Shown here: positions 8,784-18,626 of the stretch, piece after piece
How positions within the stretch are numbered: position 1 is the stretch's first letter
How the letters are laid out: every line of letters begins with the position of its first letter
Assembly: GCA_903898675.1 (NCBI GenBank)
Contig: CAIUGM010000014.1
Span: 248,001 to 312,000 of the forward strand
DNA length: 64,000 nt
Direction: 5' to 3'
From: an uncultured Verrucomicrobiota bacterium
GTDB taxonomy: Bacteria > Verrucomicrobiota > Verrucomicrobiia > Opitutales > Opitutaceae
Translations under genes and position numbers: made by a program
Notes under the pieces: model-generated
Databases searched by the model: none
What the model was told of the DNA's origin: nothing
What the model saw: the letters and a program-made list of their open reading frames with translations, nothing else

Positions 8784-11294
8784 TCACCTTTCCGGCAGAG
8801 GTGCGCCCTTGAGCACCAGCGTCAAGGTCTCGCCCGCCGTCGTGGTGATGACCAGGAGCCGGCCGGAAACCGTACCCGCTTCCTTGCCGTTGCGGTAGAG
8901 TGAAAGTTCCGCCTTATCCCACGGATTCTGCACCCGGCAGAGTCCGCCCTTCTTCGATTGGAGCTCCACAAACTCGACCAGTCCGTGCTGCAACGAAGCG
9001 CTGATGACAAACGCATCGCGCGCCGCCAGGGTAAACTGCGCATCCCATTCCCTCGGCCAGGCGGGGAACAGGTAGTTGACCGGCTCTTTTTCCGGGGCAG
9101 GCGGAACACTTTGCAGCAACGACAGGTGCAGGGCCTGCGAAAGCATGCCCAGCCGCTCGCACTCAATCGCCCCCGGCCCTTCCACGAGCGCCAGGCGGTT
9201 GCGTAAAACACCCACGTCGCATTCGCCGCGACCGGCATAATTCAATTCCTCCACGTGGAGTGACCGGGCCAGGGCAGGCAACATCTGCCGGATTTTTTCG
9301 GTCCAGCCGAGATGGGCGGCGGCAACGGGCAGCCGGGACAGGGTGCTGCCGTCGGTCATCTCGGTGATTTTGTCCATGCCACCAGGATAACGCCGCTTGA
9401 AGGCACTGAGCACGTTTTGGCGCAAGGCCTCATCGGCGGTTCCCACGGTGCACAGATCGTAATACTCGGCCGGTTCCGCGGCAGGCGGAATCGGGGCCAG
9501 ATTATCGAGCATCTCCTGCCAGAGTGGCCGCATCTCAGCATCGACGCCGAGAATCGTGGAGGCGCGAATCGCCAGGGGAAAGATCTCATGCATCGCCGAC
9601 AATTCTTCCGGCGTATCGTTCGTGCCCCAATCGCCTTCATGATTGTTCACGTGCCGGATGTGATATTTCCCGTCGGTGGCCTTGGCGACGTTCGGATAAT
9701 TGCGATAGAACTCGGCCGCGCCCTTGATCACCGGATAGGCGTGGGCCCGCAGCCAGTCATCGTCGAGCGAGTACGCGTAGTGCTGCCAGTAGACGAAGGC
9801 GATCTTCGCGGTACTCGACAGGATGTGCGATGTCCAGGCCACGGGACCAAACTTCCCGTCCGTTTGGACAGCGCGGGCATCCGGCAAAAGCCGCCAATTC
9901 CAGCGGCTGTCGAGGCCGCTCTTGCCCTGGGAATAATTCATGAACTCGGCGGAACGTTCCTGCCACGGCTTCCGGCCCAGATAAAGCGCGCGCATGTCCG
10001 AGGCCACAGCTTCCGGCAAATCCTCGAGCCCGTCGAACCATGATGTCTCGGGGATCCAAATGCCCTGGCTGCCCCACTGCTGGCGGGCGGCGCGCGCAAA
10101 CGAATCGAAGTTCCGGCTGTAGGTCAAAAATACCGGCGCCAGTAATTCAGGCCGGTTAGCCGGCTCGAGTCCGTTGTAATAAGTCCCCTGATTGTGCCAC
10201 CAATACTCCGAGCCCCACATGCGGAGGTCGCCGTGGGTGCCCCAGAGCATGCCGCAAAAACGCGGCATATAGGTGCCCCGGGAACACGAACCCATGATAT
10301 AGAGGAAATAGGTGTAGCTCGCCTCGACCGCGTCGGCCGCGCCGTCGGCACTGTGCAACTGCACAAACGACTTCGACCAGTAGTCGCTCCACCAGCGACG
10401 ATTGTCGGCCAGCAAGTCATCGAATGGCCGGCTGGCCGCGGTCTCCAGCTGCTTCAAGGCAAGACCGGCCACATCGGCCTTCGGATCGTAGCTGGTGGCG
10501 CTCGCCATCAACGTCGTGAACTTTCCCCGGCCGGGTGCCACGGACAACCGCACCGTCAATTCGTTGTGGTAGGTCGCTCGGCTCTTCCGTCCCGTCACGC
10601 CGATCGCCACGGCCGAGGCGCTGTAGAAATCCCCCTCGCGGAACTCCTGCACCAAAATGATGCGGCCGTCGCGGATTTCCAGCCGCGACTCGGCGGTATG
10701 CGCGTTAGTTTTTACCTGCGTGGCGTGACGGCTTAAGAGCTCGTAGCTTTTCTGCGGCACGTAATCCATGGCGTAGCGCAGCATGCGCAGGTCGATGTTC
10801 ACCGCCGCCGGATGATCGCGCTGATCGTCGGTTTCGACGGCGATCACGTCGCCATCATTCCAAGCGAGCGCCCGGGACGTGACGCCGTTGCCGGTCACGG
10901 TCGTCAGACCCTCATTCACCGACAGGTGCTGGTTGAATGCGCTGCCGGTGAAAATGTCGTCGCCATAATCCTCCAGGCTCATGTCCACATAGCCGCAACC
11001 GCTGGAATAGCTGTTGTGCCCGAAGGGAAAACTCCGGCTGTTGTTGCCCATGCAGAACAAATCCACGCGATTGACCTGGAAATGCAAAGCAGACGGGGTC
11101 GTCCAGACGAGCGTGCCCGTGCGCCCGTTGCCGATGGGCATGCCTTCCTCGCTGTGCGCGACCGGCGTGGCATAGTGCAGGTCGGCCCGCGCGACCAGCC
11201 GCGCACGGTCTGCCTCCCACCGGTCGACGGCGTGGGCCCAGGGGTGGGCGCCGCCGAGCAGAACAAGCCAAATGATTGCACCCCGGGTTCTCAT
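8784..11294 (-). CDS. GH95-like (alpha/alpha)6-barrel glycosidase, DUF5703-type N-terminus
   Basis: An 836-residue exported protein. After a signal peptide (about 1-22), the N-terminal beta-sandwich carries 'EGMPIGNGRTGTLVWTT', the signature shared by GH95 alpha-L-fucosidases/L-galactosidases and DUF5703 proteins. The middle has 'GSEYWWHNQGTYYNGL' and 'NNHEGDWGTNDTPEEL' in the positions expected for the helical barrel. It probably removes alpha-linked L-fucose or L-galactose, but it is divergent from classical GH95 and I cannot place every catalytic residue. It heads a two-gene unit with the GH3 gene and has the conserved 60-bp element 192 nt upstream of its start. Confidence 0.72.
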   Translation of the reverse strand: MRTRGAIIWLVLLGGAHPWAHAVDRWEADRARLVARADLHYATPVAHSEEGMPIGNGRTGTLVWTTPSALHFQVNRVDLFCMGNNSRSFPFGHNSYSSGCGYVDMSLEDYGDDIFTGSAFNQHLSVNEGLTTVTGNGVTSRALAWNDGDVIAVETDDQRDHPAAVNIDLRMLRYAMDYVPQKSYELLSRHATQVKTNAHTAESRLEIRDGRIILVQEFREGDFYSASAVAIGVTGRKSRATYHNELTVRLSVAPGRGKFTTLMASATSYDPKADVAGLALKQLETAASRPFDDLLADNRRWWSDYWSKSFVQLHSADGAADAVEASYTYFLYIMGSCSRGTYMPRFCGMLWGTHGDLRMWGSEYWWHNQGTYYNGLEPANRPELLAPVFLTYSRNFDSFARAARQQWGSQGIWIPETSWFDGLEDLPEAVASDMRALYLGRKPWQERSAEFMNYSQGKSGLDSRWNWRLLPDARAVQTDGKFGPVAWTSHILSSTAKIAFVYWQHYAYSLDDDWLRAHAYPVIKGAAEFYRNYPNVAKATDGKYHIRHVNNHEGDWGTNDTPEELSAMHEIFPLAIRASTILGVDAEMRPLWQEMLDNLAPIPPAAEPAEYYDLCTVGTADEALRQNVLSAFKRRYPGGMDKITEMTDGSTLSRLPVAAAHLGWTEKIRQMLPALARSLHVEELNYAGRGECDVGVLRNRLALVEGPGAIECERLGMLSQALHLSLLQSVPPAPEKEPVNYLFPAWPREWDAQFTLAARDAFVISASLQHGLVEFVELQSKKGGLCRVQNPWDKAELSLYRNGKEAGTVSGRLLVITTTAGETLTLVLKGAPLPER

Positions 11295-11486
11295 GCCAAG
11301 ATCGGAGCTGGTGATTCCCCGGCACGCGCCGCGGCCGGCACGACCCGAGAAACTCCGGCGAAAAATCGTTTGGACATAGGGGTGGGTTGAAGCAGTGGCG
11401 CTGGACCGACGTTCCTGCCTTGGTCGATTAGGCCGGCGGCCCGGAGGGTTTCGTTTTAAGGGGTTGAAACCGTCCAGCCTCCATTT

Positions 11487-11546
11487 TCGCAGAATGCCAC
11501 CGGCTGCTCTACACCAATTGTCTCGTTCGCTGCGTGAAAAATCTCA
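11487..11546 (-). promoter_or_regulatory. 60-bp conserved upstream element, copy A
   Basis: In gene orientation it reads from TGAGA at 11546 to TGCGA ending at 11487, upstream of the GH95-like gene. It aligns without gaps to copies at 17403-17462, 19758-19817 and 27653-27712, with 31 of 60 columns invariant in all four by hand alignment. Two GAGA half-sites are exactly 21 bp apart. It occupies the 325-bp gene-free stretch 11295-11619, where I see nothing else of note. A role as regulator binding site is inferred. Confidence 0.7.
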
Positions 11547-11619
11547 GCCGCCGCGACGGAAGCCCATCGCCAACCCAACACCGGGCGGCTGGTTCCACCT
11601 CAGAATGAATCGTTCGGCA

Positions 11620-12831
11620 TCAGCGCTGGAGCGCGCCGGTGATTTCGTCGAGGGAGACACCCAGCACCGCGCGGGCCACTGCGTCGAGCTCGGGCGCGGG
11701 GCCGTGCAGATGGATGGTCCGGTGCACATGCGTCAGGCTTTCGCCCGGGGCCAAGGCCGCCGCCGGGGACGAGGATTCGAGTTCGTAGAACGGTCCCAAC
11801 GGCTTGGCCCCGGGCTGGGGCGGTCCATCGTTGTAGCAGTTGGCCGCATCGCCCCGATAAGGGTGGTCCTGGATTTTCCAAAGGGAATTGACGTAGTCGA
11901 CCGCGTCGGCCGGCTGGGTGAATTTGATCAGCGTGAGCACTTGATTGCGGGCATCATAGCTGCCGAGCACCGCCCGGCTCCGGCGGGGACTGATCCCAAT
12001 CTTGCTGCGATAAGTGCCGTCGCCGGAAAAAAAGATCACCCGGTCCCGCACGACCAGCCGGTCCGCCGGGACCGGACCGAAATAATCCGACGTGAGCCTG
12101 GGACCCAACTCGGAATCCGCGCCCCCTTTGATCGGCACCACGATCGTCGTGGCGGGAGACGGGTTGTACATCCCTAGGATCCAGACGGAGAGCAGACCGC
12201 GATCCTTGCGCCAGGACTCCTTTCCCACATTGGTGACTCGGTTCACACTTTCAAAGGCCACCAGGCTGACGTTCGGCGCGGCTGGCACGCCCAATTCCTG
12301 CCAGACCCCAGCGGCCGGCAAGAGGTGAACTTCACGGTCCACGCTGACCTCGAAGCGGGTGCCCGAATAATTGGTCAGCTCAAAGCTGGCCCCAAATCGT
12401 ACCGCATGGGTCGACTGGGCGAGCACCGTAAAGGGCAACGTATCAAAGATCGGCGGCGTAAACCAGTTGGCTAGATCGAACTTCGTGCCCGGGGCAAAAA
12501 ACAGGGAGTATTGTCCGCCTTCCGGCCCCATCCAAAACCGGTCCTCACCCCCGAAGGCATTGATGTGCGGAAGCAATTTGCCCGAGGCGATTAGCTCCCG
12601 GTTGATCCAACCGTAGCTCGGCCCGGCATCGCCCTCGGCGCTGCTGGTCAGCACCCGCCCCTCCCAGGTGGGCGACAGCGCCACGCGGGCGGCCCCATCA
12701 CTTAAGACGACGAGGTCCGAGTGCGGGCGCAAGAAGGTCAGATCGTCCGCAAACGTGGCGGCGAAAGCGCCGCCGGCGCCCAACGCGAAAAGGATGAACC
12801 AAGCCGGCAGGTTAATGGTGAATTTTTTCAT
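11620..12831 (-). CDS. Secreted beta-sandwich protein, probably DUF6786 family
   Basis: A 403-residue protein with a clear signal peptide (MKKFTINLPAWFILFALGAG, cleaved after AFA). The body has the look of a galactose-mutarotase-like beta-sandwich: 'PTWEGRVLTSSAEG', 'INAFGGEDRFWMGPEGGQ', and 'YELESSSPAAALAPGE' followed by 'THVHRTIHLHG' near the C-terminus. These patterns match my recollection of DUF6786 proteins, which sit in glycan-use loci of Bacteroidota and Verrucomicrobiota and have no assigned activity. It could be an epimerase, lyase or non-catalytic binder. It lies between the GH29 and GH95-like genes on the same strand. The 210 bp upstream (12832-13041) holds no gene that I can support. 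Confidence 0.65.
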   Translation of the reverse strand: MKKFTINLPAWFILFALGAGGAFAATFADDLTFLRPHSDLVVLSDGAARVALSPTWEGRVLTSSAEGDAGPSYGWINRELIASGKLLPHINAFGGEDRFWMGPEGGQYSLFFAPGTKFDLANWFTPPIFDTLPFTVLAQSTHAVRFGASFELTNYSGTRFEVSVDREVHLLPAAGVWQELGVPAAPNVSLVAFESVNRVTNVGKESWRKDRGLLSVWILGMYNPSPATTIVVPIKGGADSELGPRLTSDYFGPVPADRLVVRDRVIFFSGDGTYRSKIGISPRRSRAVLGSYDARNQVLTLIKFTQPADAVDYVNSLWKIQDHPYRGDAANCYNDGPPQPGAKPLGPFYELESSSPAAALAPGESLTHVHRTIHLHGPAPELDAVARAVLGVSLDEITGALQR

Positions 12832-13041
12832 GGGATGTGGAGGGGGCGGAAATCCTTGAATACTTTTGCAAAGTGAAATCGATCAAATCTGATGCGTTGG
12901 GCAGACATTTGGAACTGGGAAGCCAAACCATGCCCAAGGCGCCGCCGGCCAGAAACCAGCCGCCGGCCAGCCGGGAGGAAACGCGGGGTAAAACCTGACG
13001 AAAGCCACTGCGGCGGATCGTGCCCCGGAACTGCCGCCGGT

Positions 13042-14424
13042 TCAACTCCAGCCTTTGGCCTTCTGCTCGTGAATCAGTTTCAGGAAGGGCTCGACGATGC
13101 GCACGGCCGCGGAATCCTGCACGGGGGCCGAGGCGAATTCCGCCACGATCACGGTCACCGGATCGTCCGGCGCCGTGGCCGGCAGCTCGCTAAAGACCAG
13201 CCGCGTGCCGTTCAGCTGCGCTTTGACCGCGCGGCCGGAGGCCAGGAACCGCGCTGACTTGGGCAACTCGCGGATGCCGCCAATCGTGAGTGACGGACCG
13301 GGCCAGGCGTGGATGTAGAAATAAATCTCGTTTCCCTTCCGGCTGAAATACACCCCGTCGCCATAGGTGATATCCGCTTTCTTGATGCCGTAGATCGCCG
13401 GGGCGTTTCGCTCCAGCCAATGACCGACTGTTTGCAGGATGCGCACGCTGGGTTCCGGCACGGAGCCGTCCGCCTTGGGACCGATGTTCAGCAGGTAATT
13501 TCCGGCGTTCTGGGAGCATTTCACCAGGTTGGAAATTAACGTCGCGGGCGACTTCCAGTTGTCGTCGGCGGCGCCATAACCCCAGTGGTCGTTCAGGGTC
13601 ATGCATGACTCCCAATCGCCCTTGGCTGCCTCGATCGACTGCTCCGGGGTGGAGAAATCGCCCGCCATCCAACTGCGGTTGTTGATTACAATGTCAGGCT
13701 GCAGTGCAAAGACCATGGCGTTCATCTCCGGGGACCGCCAACCCTCGGCATCAAGCGGATAGGCCCCATCGTACCACAGTTCGTCGATCTTGCCATACTC
13801 GGTCATCAACTGGTGCAGTTCGGCGTGGACGCGGTCCACGAACCTTTGGCGGGCCGCGGCATCCGTCTGGCACACCGCCCAGTCGGCGGAGTGCCAATCC
13901 ATGAGCGAGAAGTAGAATCCGACGCGCAGGCCTTCGGCCCTGACCGCCTCCACATATTCCCGCACCAGGTCGCGGCCGGCAGCCTGCTTGGGGGCACTGT
14001 AGTCCGTGGACTTGGAATCGAAGAGACAGAAGCCGTCGTGATGCTTGGTGGTCATCACCATGTACTTCATGCCGGCTTGGCGCGCCAGGCGCGCCCACTC
14101 GCGGGCGGCATTGGGTCGGGGGTTGAACTGTTTGGCCAGCTGCTCGTATTCCGCCAAAGGGATGTCTTCCATGACCATCGCCCATTCTCCGCGCCCCAGG
14201 ATGCTGTACAAGCCCCAGTGGATGAACATCCCGAACTTGGCCTCGCGCCACCACTGCATACGACGCTCGTGGGCCGGCGGCCGCTCATAGAGGGATTTGG
14301 GGGCGGCGAGCCTTCCCTCCCCTTCCTTTGGTTCCTGGCCCGACACCAACGCGCGCGTGGCGGCCCACCCGGCGCTGACGGCCAGCATCTGCAAATAGTC
14401 TCTGCGTGAGATAACGTTGCTCAT
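13042..14424 (-). CDS. Alpha-L-fucosidase, GH29
   Basis: A 460-residue GH29 enzyme that would release alpha-L-fucose. The ATG at 14424 is chosen because a GAGGAG ribosome site lies about 8 bp before it. An in-frame TTG five codons upstream would bury that site. The N-terminus (SNVISRRDYLQML) looks like a Tat signal, so the enzyme is probably exported folded. Family motifs are 'FGMFIHWGLYSILG', 'MTTKHHDGFCLFDS', and 'IDELWYDGAYP', whose Asp is the expected nucleophile. It lies between the TonB receptor gene and the DUF6786-like gene. Confidence 0.9.
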   Translation of the reverse strand: MSNVISRRDYLQMLAVSAGWAATRALVSGQEPKEGEGRLAAPKSLYERPPAHERRMQWWREAKFGMFIHWGLYSILGRGEWAMVMEDIPLAEYEQLAKQFNPRPNAAREWARLARQAGMKYMVMTTKHHDGFCLFDSKSTDYSAPKQAAGRDLVREYVEAVRAEGLRVGFYFSLMDWHSADWAVCQTDAAARQRFVDRVHAELHQLMTEYGKIDELWYDGAYPLDAEGWRSPEMNAMVFALQPDIVINNRSWMAGDFSTPEQSIEAAKGDWESCMTLNDHWGYGAADDNWKSPATLISNLVKCSQNAGNYLLNIGPKADGSVPEPSVRILQTVGHWLERNAPAIYGIKKADITYGDGVYFSRKGNEIYFYIHAWPGPSLTIGGIRELPKSARFLASGRAVKAQLNGTRLVFSELPATAPDDPVTVIVAEFASAPVQDSAAVRIVEPFLKLIHEQKAKGWS

Positions 14425-14519
14425 TTCAATTCTCCTCAAGTGTTCGGGTATAGCCGTGACCGGGGCGGTCCAGCCAGGGTTGAAATTATCCCGTCATGGT
14501 GAAAAGCCGGGCTGAAACC

Positions 14520-14551
14520 AAAAACGCTCCGGCATTTTTTTGCCGGAGCGT
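14520..14551 (-). terminator. Rho-independent terminator of the TonB receptor gene
   Basis: On the minus strand an 11-bp perfect stem (ACGCTCCGGCA with its complement, 14524-14534 and 14541-14551) has a 6-base loop and is followed by five T. It lies 35 bp after the receptor's stop codon. It separates that gene from the fucosidase gene. Confidence 0.85.
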
Positions 14552-14586
14552 CTGGTCTAACCTAGCCTGATAACCCTAAAGAAAAC

Positions 14587-17256
14587 TCAGAAACGTTTTT
14601 CGACCCCGAGCATGGCGAACCGGCCCAGGGTGCCGCCCAGCCCGATCCCGTTGCCGGAGATGTTGGACAGCGACGGAGTGATATCGAACACGTTGGTGAC
14701 ATTCAGCGTGACCTTCAGGTTGCGGGTCCAGCCGGCCATCTTATCCAGGTCGTAGCTGAAATAGAGGTCGACCGGATGAAACGCGGCGATATCCGTCTGG
14801 GTCGCAGAACCGGCGAGTGGATACCCGCCGGTGTATTTGATCGAGATGGTCGAGTCCAACCGACCGAAACGGGCGCCGGCGGAGCCCGAGAACTGGAACC
14901 GGGTCGAATTCGCCAGGTCGTCTGAAGTGACCCCGCCCTCGAAGGGTGTGGTCTCATGTTTCAACGTCTTGGTGCCGTTGAAGTCCGCATGGACCGCACC
15001 AAAGCTCGTGTGCTTGTAATAGCTGACGGTTAGGTCGATGCCATCGGTGTTCACGACACCGAAGTTGTGACGGTGCGCGTCCAGTACCAGATAAGGCGCC
15101 TGACCGTTGGCATAGATCTGATCGAGGTTGGTGGTCGGCCATCCCACCAGCGGCTGGCTGCCGAGGATCGCCTTCAGCTGATCTTCGGTGGGATTGATGG
15201 TGTAATACTTGGCGAACCCTGGGTTCCTGAACAGCACCGGGTCGTAGAAAGGCGTGATATGAATGTCGTTCGTAAAGTGGGCATTCCAATAGGTCGCGCT
15301 GAGGGTCAGGCCATCGATCGCCTTTGGCGCCCAGTCGGCCCCGAACGACCAGGTCTTGCCCTTCATCGGCTGCAGATTGCCGTTGGAGCCGGCCATGATG
15401 AGGGTCGGGCGGAAGAAACTGCCGGCCGGCGCACCAGGCGGCAGCCAGGGACTGACCGGCACCCAGCCAGTACGCGTATCAAAACCGCCCCGGGTATCAG
15501 CCAAGCTCGGAGCCACAAAGGCCGTGCCGTAATTGCCTCGGAAGGTAAGGCTTGAAACCGGCACCCAGCTGATGCCGACCTTGGGATTGTTCGTGCTGCC
15601 GAAATCGGAGTAGTTGTCGTAACGATCCGACAGGGACAACTTCAACGACTGCGCGAGGGCGCTGCTGTTGTTCTTGCCGATCAGCGGCAGCGCGAACTCG
15701 ATGAAAGCCGCCTGGCTGCTGCGCGAGGCCGCGGCCGAGGCTGCACCATCGTCGGTGTTGTAGCGCCCGCTGATGCGGTGGGCCGCGAGGGAGCTGTATT
15801 GGACTTCCCCGCCGAACGCCAGTTTGGCGGCGCCGCCCGACAGGTTCGCGACGGTACCGTCGGCAATGGCCTGCAATCCGGCCAGTTCCTGCCGGCCCCA
15901 CGCGAGGTCGGTGTGGTCGGCGATCGCGGCGATCACGGAGGCGTTGGTCGCACTCAGGTTATAAGGATTGAGTGCCGTGCTCGTGGTGGTGCCGGCAAGC
16001 GCGTTGGCCACCGCGCTTTGGTCGAGGCCCTGCTGGTCATTCCGGTTGATGCTGTAGCCAAAATTCAGGGGCAGCCGCAGCTCCCAATCCCCGGCCAGCT
16101 TGAAGGTGTATTCGCCGGTGGCGCCCATGGAACTGTAGAGACCCGGGGTCTTCGTCCAGTTGCCCAGCACCGGAGCCAGGCTCAGGCTGACGCCCTGCGA
16201 GGTCTCACCCGTGATCGAGTGGAAGAATGGATTCGTCGAGTTGATCGAGCCGGAAACCGAGCCCTGGTCTCCGAGGATCAGCTCATGGCGCTGCGACCAG
16301 TAGGCATGGAGATCGAAGCTGACCGTGTCGTTGAATTTCTGGGTCAGGGTCGCGTAGACGCTGTTCTGCTCCTCCTGCGGGTAGAGGTCGCTGAACTTGG
16401 AAGAATCGCGCAGCGTCGTGCCCGGCGTAAAGGTGGTCGGGTTGTAGTTGACGCCGTTGACCGAGATGTTGCCCGGGACGGAGTTCGTCGTCCGCCCGTC
16501 ATTGCCGCCGTGGGGCGCCTGATTGCTGGTATCATAGCTCCGGTCCGCACCCGAGAGATTCGAGTGCTTGGTGTACGCATATGAAATTACCGCCGAGCCG
16601 CCCGTCCAGGACCACCCGTGGGTCAGGTTGGCATCGGTGCCATAATAGCCGTTCGCGATGCCGTAATGCGCCAGCAGGCTGGTGCCGTCGAAACTCTTGC
16701 GGGTGATGAAATTGATGACGCCGCCGACTGCATCCGATCCGTAGAGGGGTGAGCCGCCGTCCGCGAGGATCTCCACCCGCTCAATCATGCCCGGAGGAAT
16801 GATCGTGGCGTCGGGTACGGTTTCGAGGAAACCCGCGCCGACCAGACGATGTCCGTCGAGCAAGATCAGCGTGGTGCTGGCACCCGAGTTGCCAATACCG
16901 CGGATGTTCGGCCGCGTGATGGGCAGGCCAAAGTCCGCCGTCGGTTGCGGCAGTGAATTGAACAAGCCGGTCTGCGGAATCGAGGCGAGGAAATCGTTCG
17001 TGTTGAGCGCGCCCGACTCTTCCACCTTCACCCGGTCAAAGACCATGGCCTTCGTGCCGATCGGGTCGATGCCGCGAATCTCGGTGCCGGTGCCGACGAC
17101 ATTGAGCGCCTCAAGCGTTACGGTATCCGAGGCCTTGTCCTTATCTTTCTGGTCGGCCGGCGGGGTGGTCGCCTGGGCGACGAGGAATGCGGGGTGGAGG
17201 AAGGCGATGAATGACATCGCCGCGAACCAACTGCATGTAGTTCTGCTGATTTTCAT
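14587..17256 (-). CDS. TonB-dependent outer-membrane receptor
   Basis: An 889-residue outer-membrane receptor that would import an oligosaccharide using TonB energy. After a signal peptide ending near 'FLVAQA' there is a TonB-box-like 'DTVTLEALNVVG', then a plug domain (about 60-190) with 'RPNIRGIGNSGASTTLILLD', 'GMIERVEILADGGSPLYGSD' and 'AVGGVINFITRK'. The rest is a 22-strand-type barrel ending in Phe ('GVEKRF'). No SusD-like lipoprotein is adjacent, unlike Bacteroidota systems. It lies just downstream of the AraC gene and is preceded by copy B of the 60-bp element. This context implies a glycan ligand, although siderophore or vitamin receptors share the fold. Confidence 0.93.
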   Translation of the reverse strand: MKISRTTCSWFAAMSFIAFLHPAFLVAQATTPPADQKDKDKASDTVTLEALNVVGTGTEIRGIDPIGTKAMVFDRVKVEESGALNTNDFLASIPQTGLFNSLPQPTADFGLPITRPNIRGIGNSGASTTLILLDGHRLVGAGFLETVPDATIIPPGMIERVEILADGGSPLYGSDAVGGVINFITRKSFDGTSLLAHYGIANGYYGTDANLTHGWSWTGGSAVISYAYTKHSNLSGADRSYDTSNQAPHGGNDGRTTNSVPGNISVNGVNYNPTTFTPGTTLRDSSKFSDLYPQEEQNSVYATLTQKFNDTVSFDLHAYWSQRHELILGDQGSVSGSINSTNPFFHSITGETSQGVSLSLAPVLGNWTKTPGLYSSMGATGEYTFKLAGDWELRLPLNFGYSINRNDQQGLDQSAVANALAGTTTSTALNPYNLSATNASVIAAIADHTDLAWGRQELAGLQAIADGTVANLSGGAAKLAFGGEVQYSSLAAHRISGRYNTDDGAASAAASRSSQAAFIEFALPLIGKNNSSALAQSLKLSLSDRYDNYSDFGSTNNPKVGISWVPVSSLTFRGNYGTAFVAPSLADTRGGFDTRTGWVPVSPWLPPGAPAGSFFRPTLIMAGSNGNLQPMKGKTWSFGADWAPKAIDGLTLSATYWNAHFTNDIHITPFYDPVLFRNPGFAKYYTINPTEDQLKAILGSQPLVGWPTTNLDQIYANGQAPYLVLDAHRHNFGVVNTDGIDLTVSYYKHTSFGAVHADFNGTKTLKHETTPFEGGVTSDDLANSTRFQFSGSAGARFGRLDSTISIKYTGGYPLAGSATQTDIAAFHPVDLYFSYDLDKMAGWTRNLKVTLNVTNVFDITPSLSNISGNGIGLGGTLGRFAMLGVEKRF

Positions 17257-17402
17257 GACGGGATTTGGGTTGGGGTTGGGAATTGAGCTTTGGACTCAAA
17301 ATAGCTCGTGACAGTGCGCCGATGGTTTTGGCCAGTCGGAAGCGCAGCACTCACAAGGATGAAACGGGGTTGGGTGGGGTGGGCACTAAACTGACGACAT
17401 CT

Positions 17403-17462
17403 TCGCAGAATGCCGTCCGTGCTTCTACACTGATTGTCTCGGAAGCTGCGTTGAAAATCTCA
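17403..17462 (-). promoter_or_regulatory. 60-bp conserved upstream element, copy B
   Basis: Gene orientation runs from 17462 (TGAGA) to 17403 (TGCGA), 146 nt before the TonB receptor start. It shares the blocks TGAGA, CGAGACAAT, GTGTAG and GGCATTCTGCGA with the other copies at identical spacing. It lies in the 416-bp stretch 17257-17672 between the AraC and receptor genes. I see no gene or other structure in the rest of that stretch. Confidence 0.72.
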
Positions 17463-17672
17463 CGCCCGGCGCCGCGATTTATTTGCCGAATAAAATAAAC
17501 CGTGGCGCGTCATCAGCGTCCGCCGGGGAAAGTTTCGCCATTTTTTCCGACCGGCGCGTTCAGGCTGTGGCAGGCAGACGGACGGCGGAAATATCCCTGG
17601 GCGGCAAAATTTGACCGCGGGTTTGTCACCGCCCAACGCCCCGCCGGCGCTCACCTTCCGGCCCCACTTCCC

Positions 17673-18593
17673 TCACAGGCGGGTCAAACCGCCCGCTATG
17701 CGCCGGTGACAACGATGCCGGTAGTCCGTGGGACTGCACTTGAGTACGCGGCGAAACACGCGGTTAAAAAAGGAGACTTGGGAAAATCCGTTACCCAGCG
17801 CCACATCAATGATCGCGTTATCGGTTTCGGCCAGCTCCCGGCAGGCGGCGTCCAGGCGGATTTGCTGCAGGAACTGGCTCAGCGTCTTGCCGGAGTGAAT
17901 CCGGAACTGGCGCGAAAACGTCGGCCGGCTCATGTGCGTCACCTTGAGGAGATCCCCCAGTCGGATATCCTTTTTGAAGTTGGCCAGGAGAAACCCAATG
18001 GCGGCCTGCATGGCCGACTGGTGCAGCGAGACCGCGGAAAGAGAAAAGGAATTGGCGGAAATAAACTCCCGTTCCTGCTCGGGTGCCTCGGCGGCCAGCG
18101 CGAACAGCCGGAACAGCAACCCGAGTTGGGCGAGTCCCTCCGTGTCCGCCAGGCCGCGCAACTCCCGCGCCAACTGTTCGGCGGTGTGGCCGTGGAACTG
18201 AATGCCGCGCGCCGCGCTCTTGAAATAGGCCGCCAGCATTTTAGTCTCGGGAAAGGCCCAGAAATGGTGTGCCGCCGGCAAATGCCACTGCAGGGACCAG
18301 CCGGTGGACCTTCCGCGGGTGTGCCAGTAATGCGGCAGATTGGATCCAAGCAGGACCAGATCGCCGCGCTGAAAGGGCTGAATCCGGTCACCCACAAAGC
18401 GGGTGCCCTCGCCCGATTCGAAATAGGTCAGTTCGAACGCCTCGTGATAATGCCAGTGCTTCCCCTCGCCCTCAAGTTGCAGCCGCTCACGCGGCGAATG
18501 GACCAATTCCACGTCGTGCAGATTCTCGGACCAGTGCAGGAGTCGGAACAGTTGTCCGCTGGGAAGGTAAATTCTTTCTCGGACGATGGACAT
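17673..18593 (-). CDS. AraC-family transcriptional regulator
   Basis: A 306-residue cytoplasmic regulator. Residues about 20-160 form a cupin-like sensor domain ('HWHYHEAFELTYFESG', 'FQRGDLVLLGSNLPHYW'), which in this family binds a sugar. Residues about 205-300 are the double helix-turn-helix: 'RLGDLLKVTHMSRPTFSRQF', then 'FLQQIRLDAACRELAETD' and 'IIDVALGNGFSQVSFFNRVF'. It follows the PfkB kinase by 33 bp and is probably transcribed with it. The kinase's upstream region contains copy C of the 60-bp element, and copy B lies just downstream of this gene, so it is the obvious candidate to bind the element. The inducing sugar is unknown. Confidence 0.92.
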   Translation of the reverse strand: MSIVRERIYLPSGQLFRLLHWSENLHDVELVHSPRERLQLEGEGKHWHYHEAFELTYFESGEGTRFVGDRIQPFQRGDLVLLGSNLPHYWHTRGRSTGWSLQWHLPAAHHFWAFPETKMLAAYFKSAARGIQFHGHTAEQLARELRGLADTEGLAQLGLLFRLFALAAEAPEQEREFISANSFSLSAVSLHQSAMQAAIGFLLANFKKDIRLGDLLKVTHMSRPTFSRQFRIHSGKTLSQFLQQIRLDAACRELAETDNAIIDVALGNGFSQVSFFNRVFRRVLKCSPTDYRHRCHRRIAGGLTRL

Positions 18594-18626
18594 GAAAAAT
18601 TAATCCCGTGGGATCACGCGAGGCGT

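Noticed and set aside
11487-11546. Reading the 60-bp element as a riboswitch or structured RNA
   Set aside because: A CTTC/GAAG stem is possible in copy B but is not kept in copies A and C, and the fixed length without indels fits a DNA site better.
12812-13045. 77-codon minus-strand frame between DUF6786-like and GH29 genes
   Set aside because: It overlaps the start of the DUF6786-like gene and has no ribosome site or family resemblance.
14587-17256. SusC/SusD-type system
   Set aside because: The receptor has no adjacent SusD-like lipoprotein gene, so a Bacteroidota-type pair is not supported.
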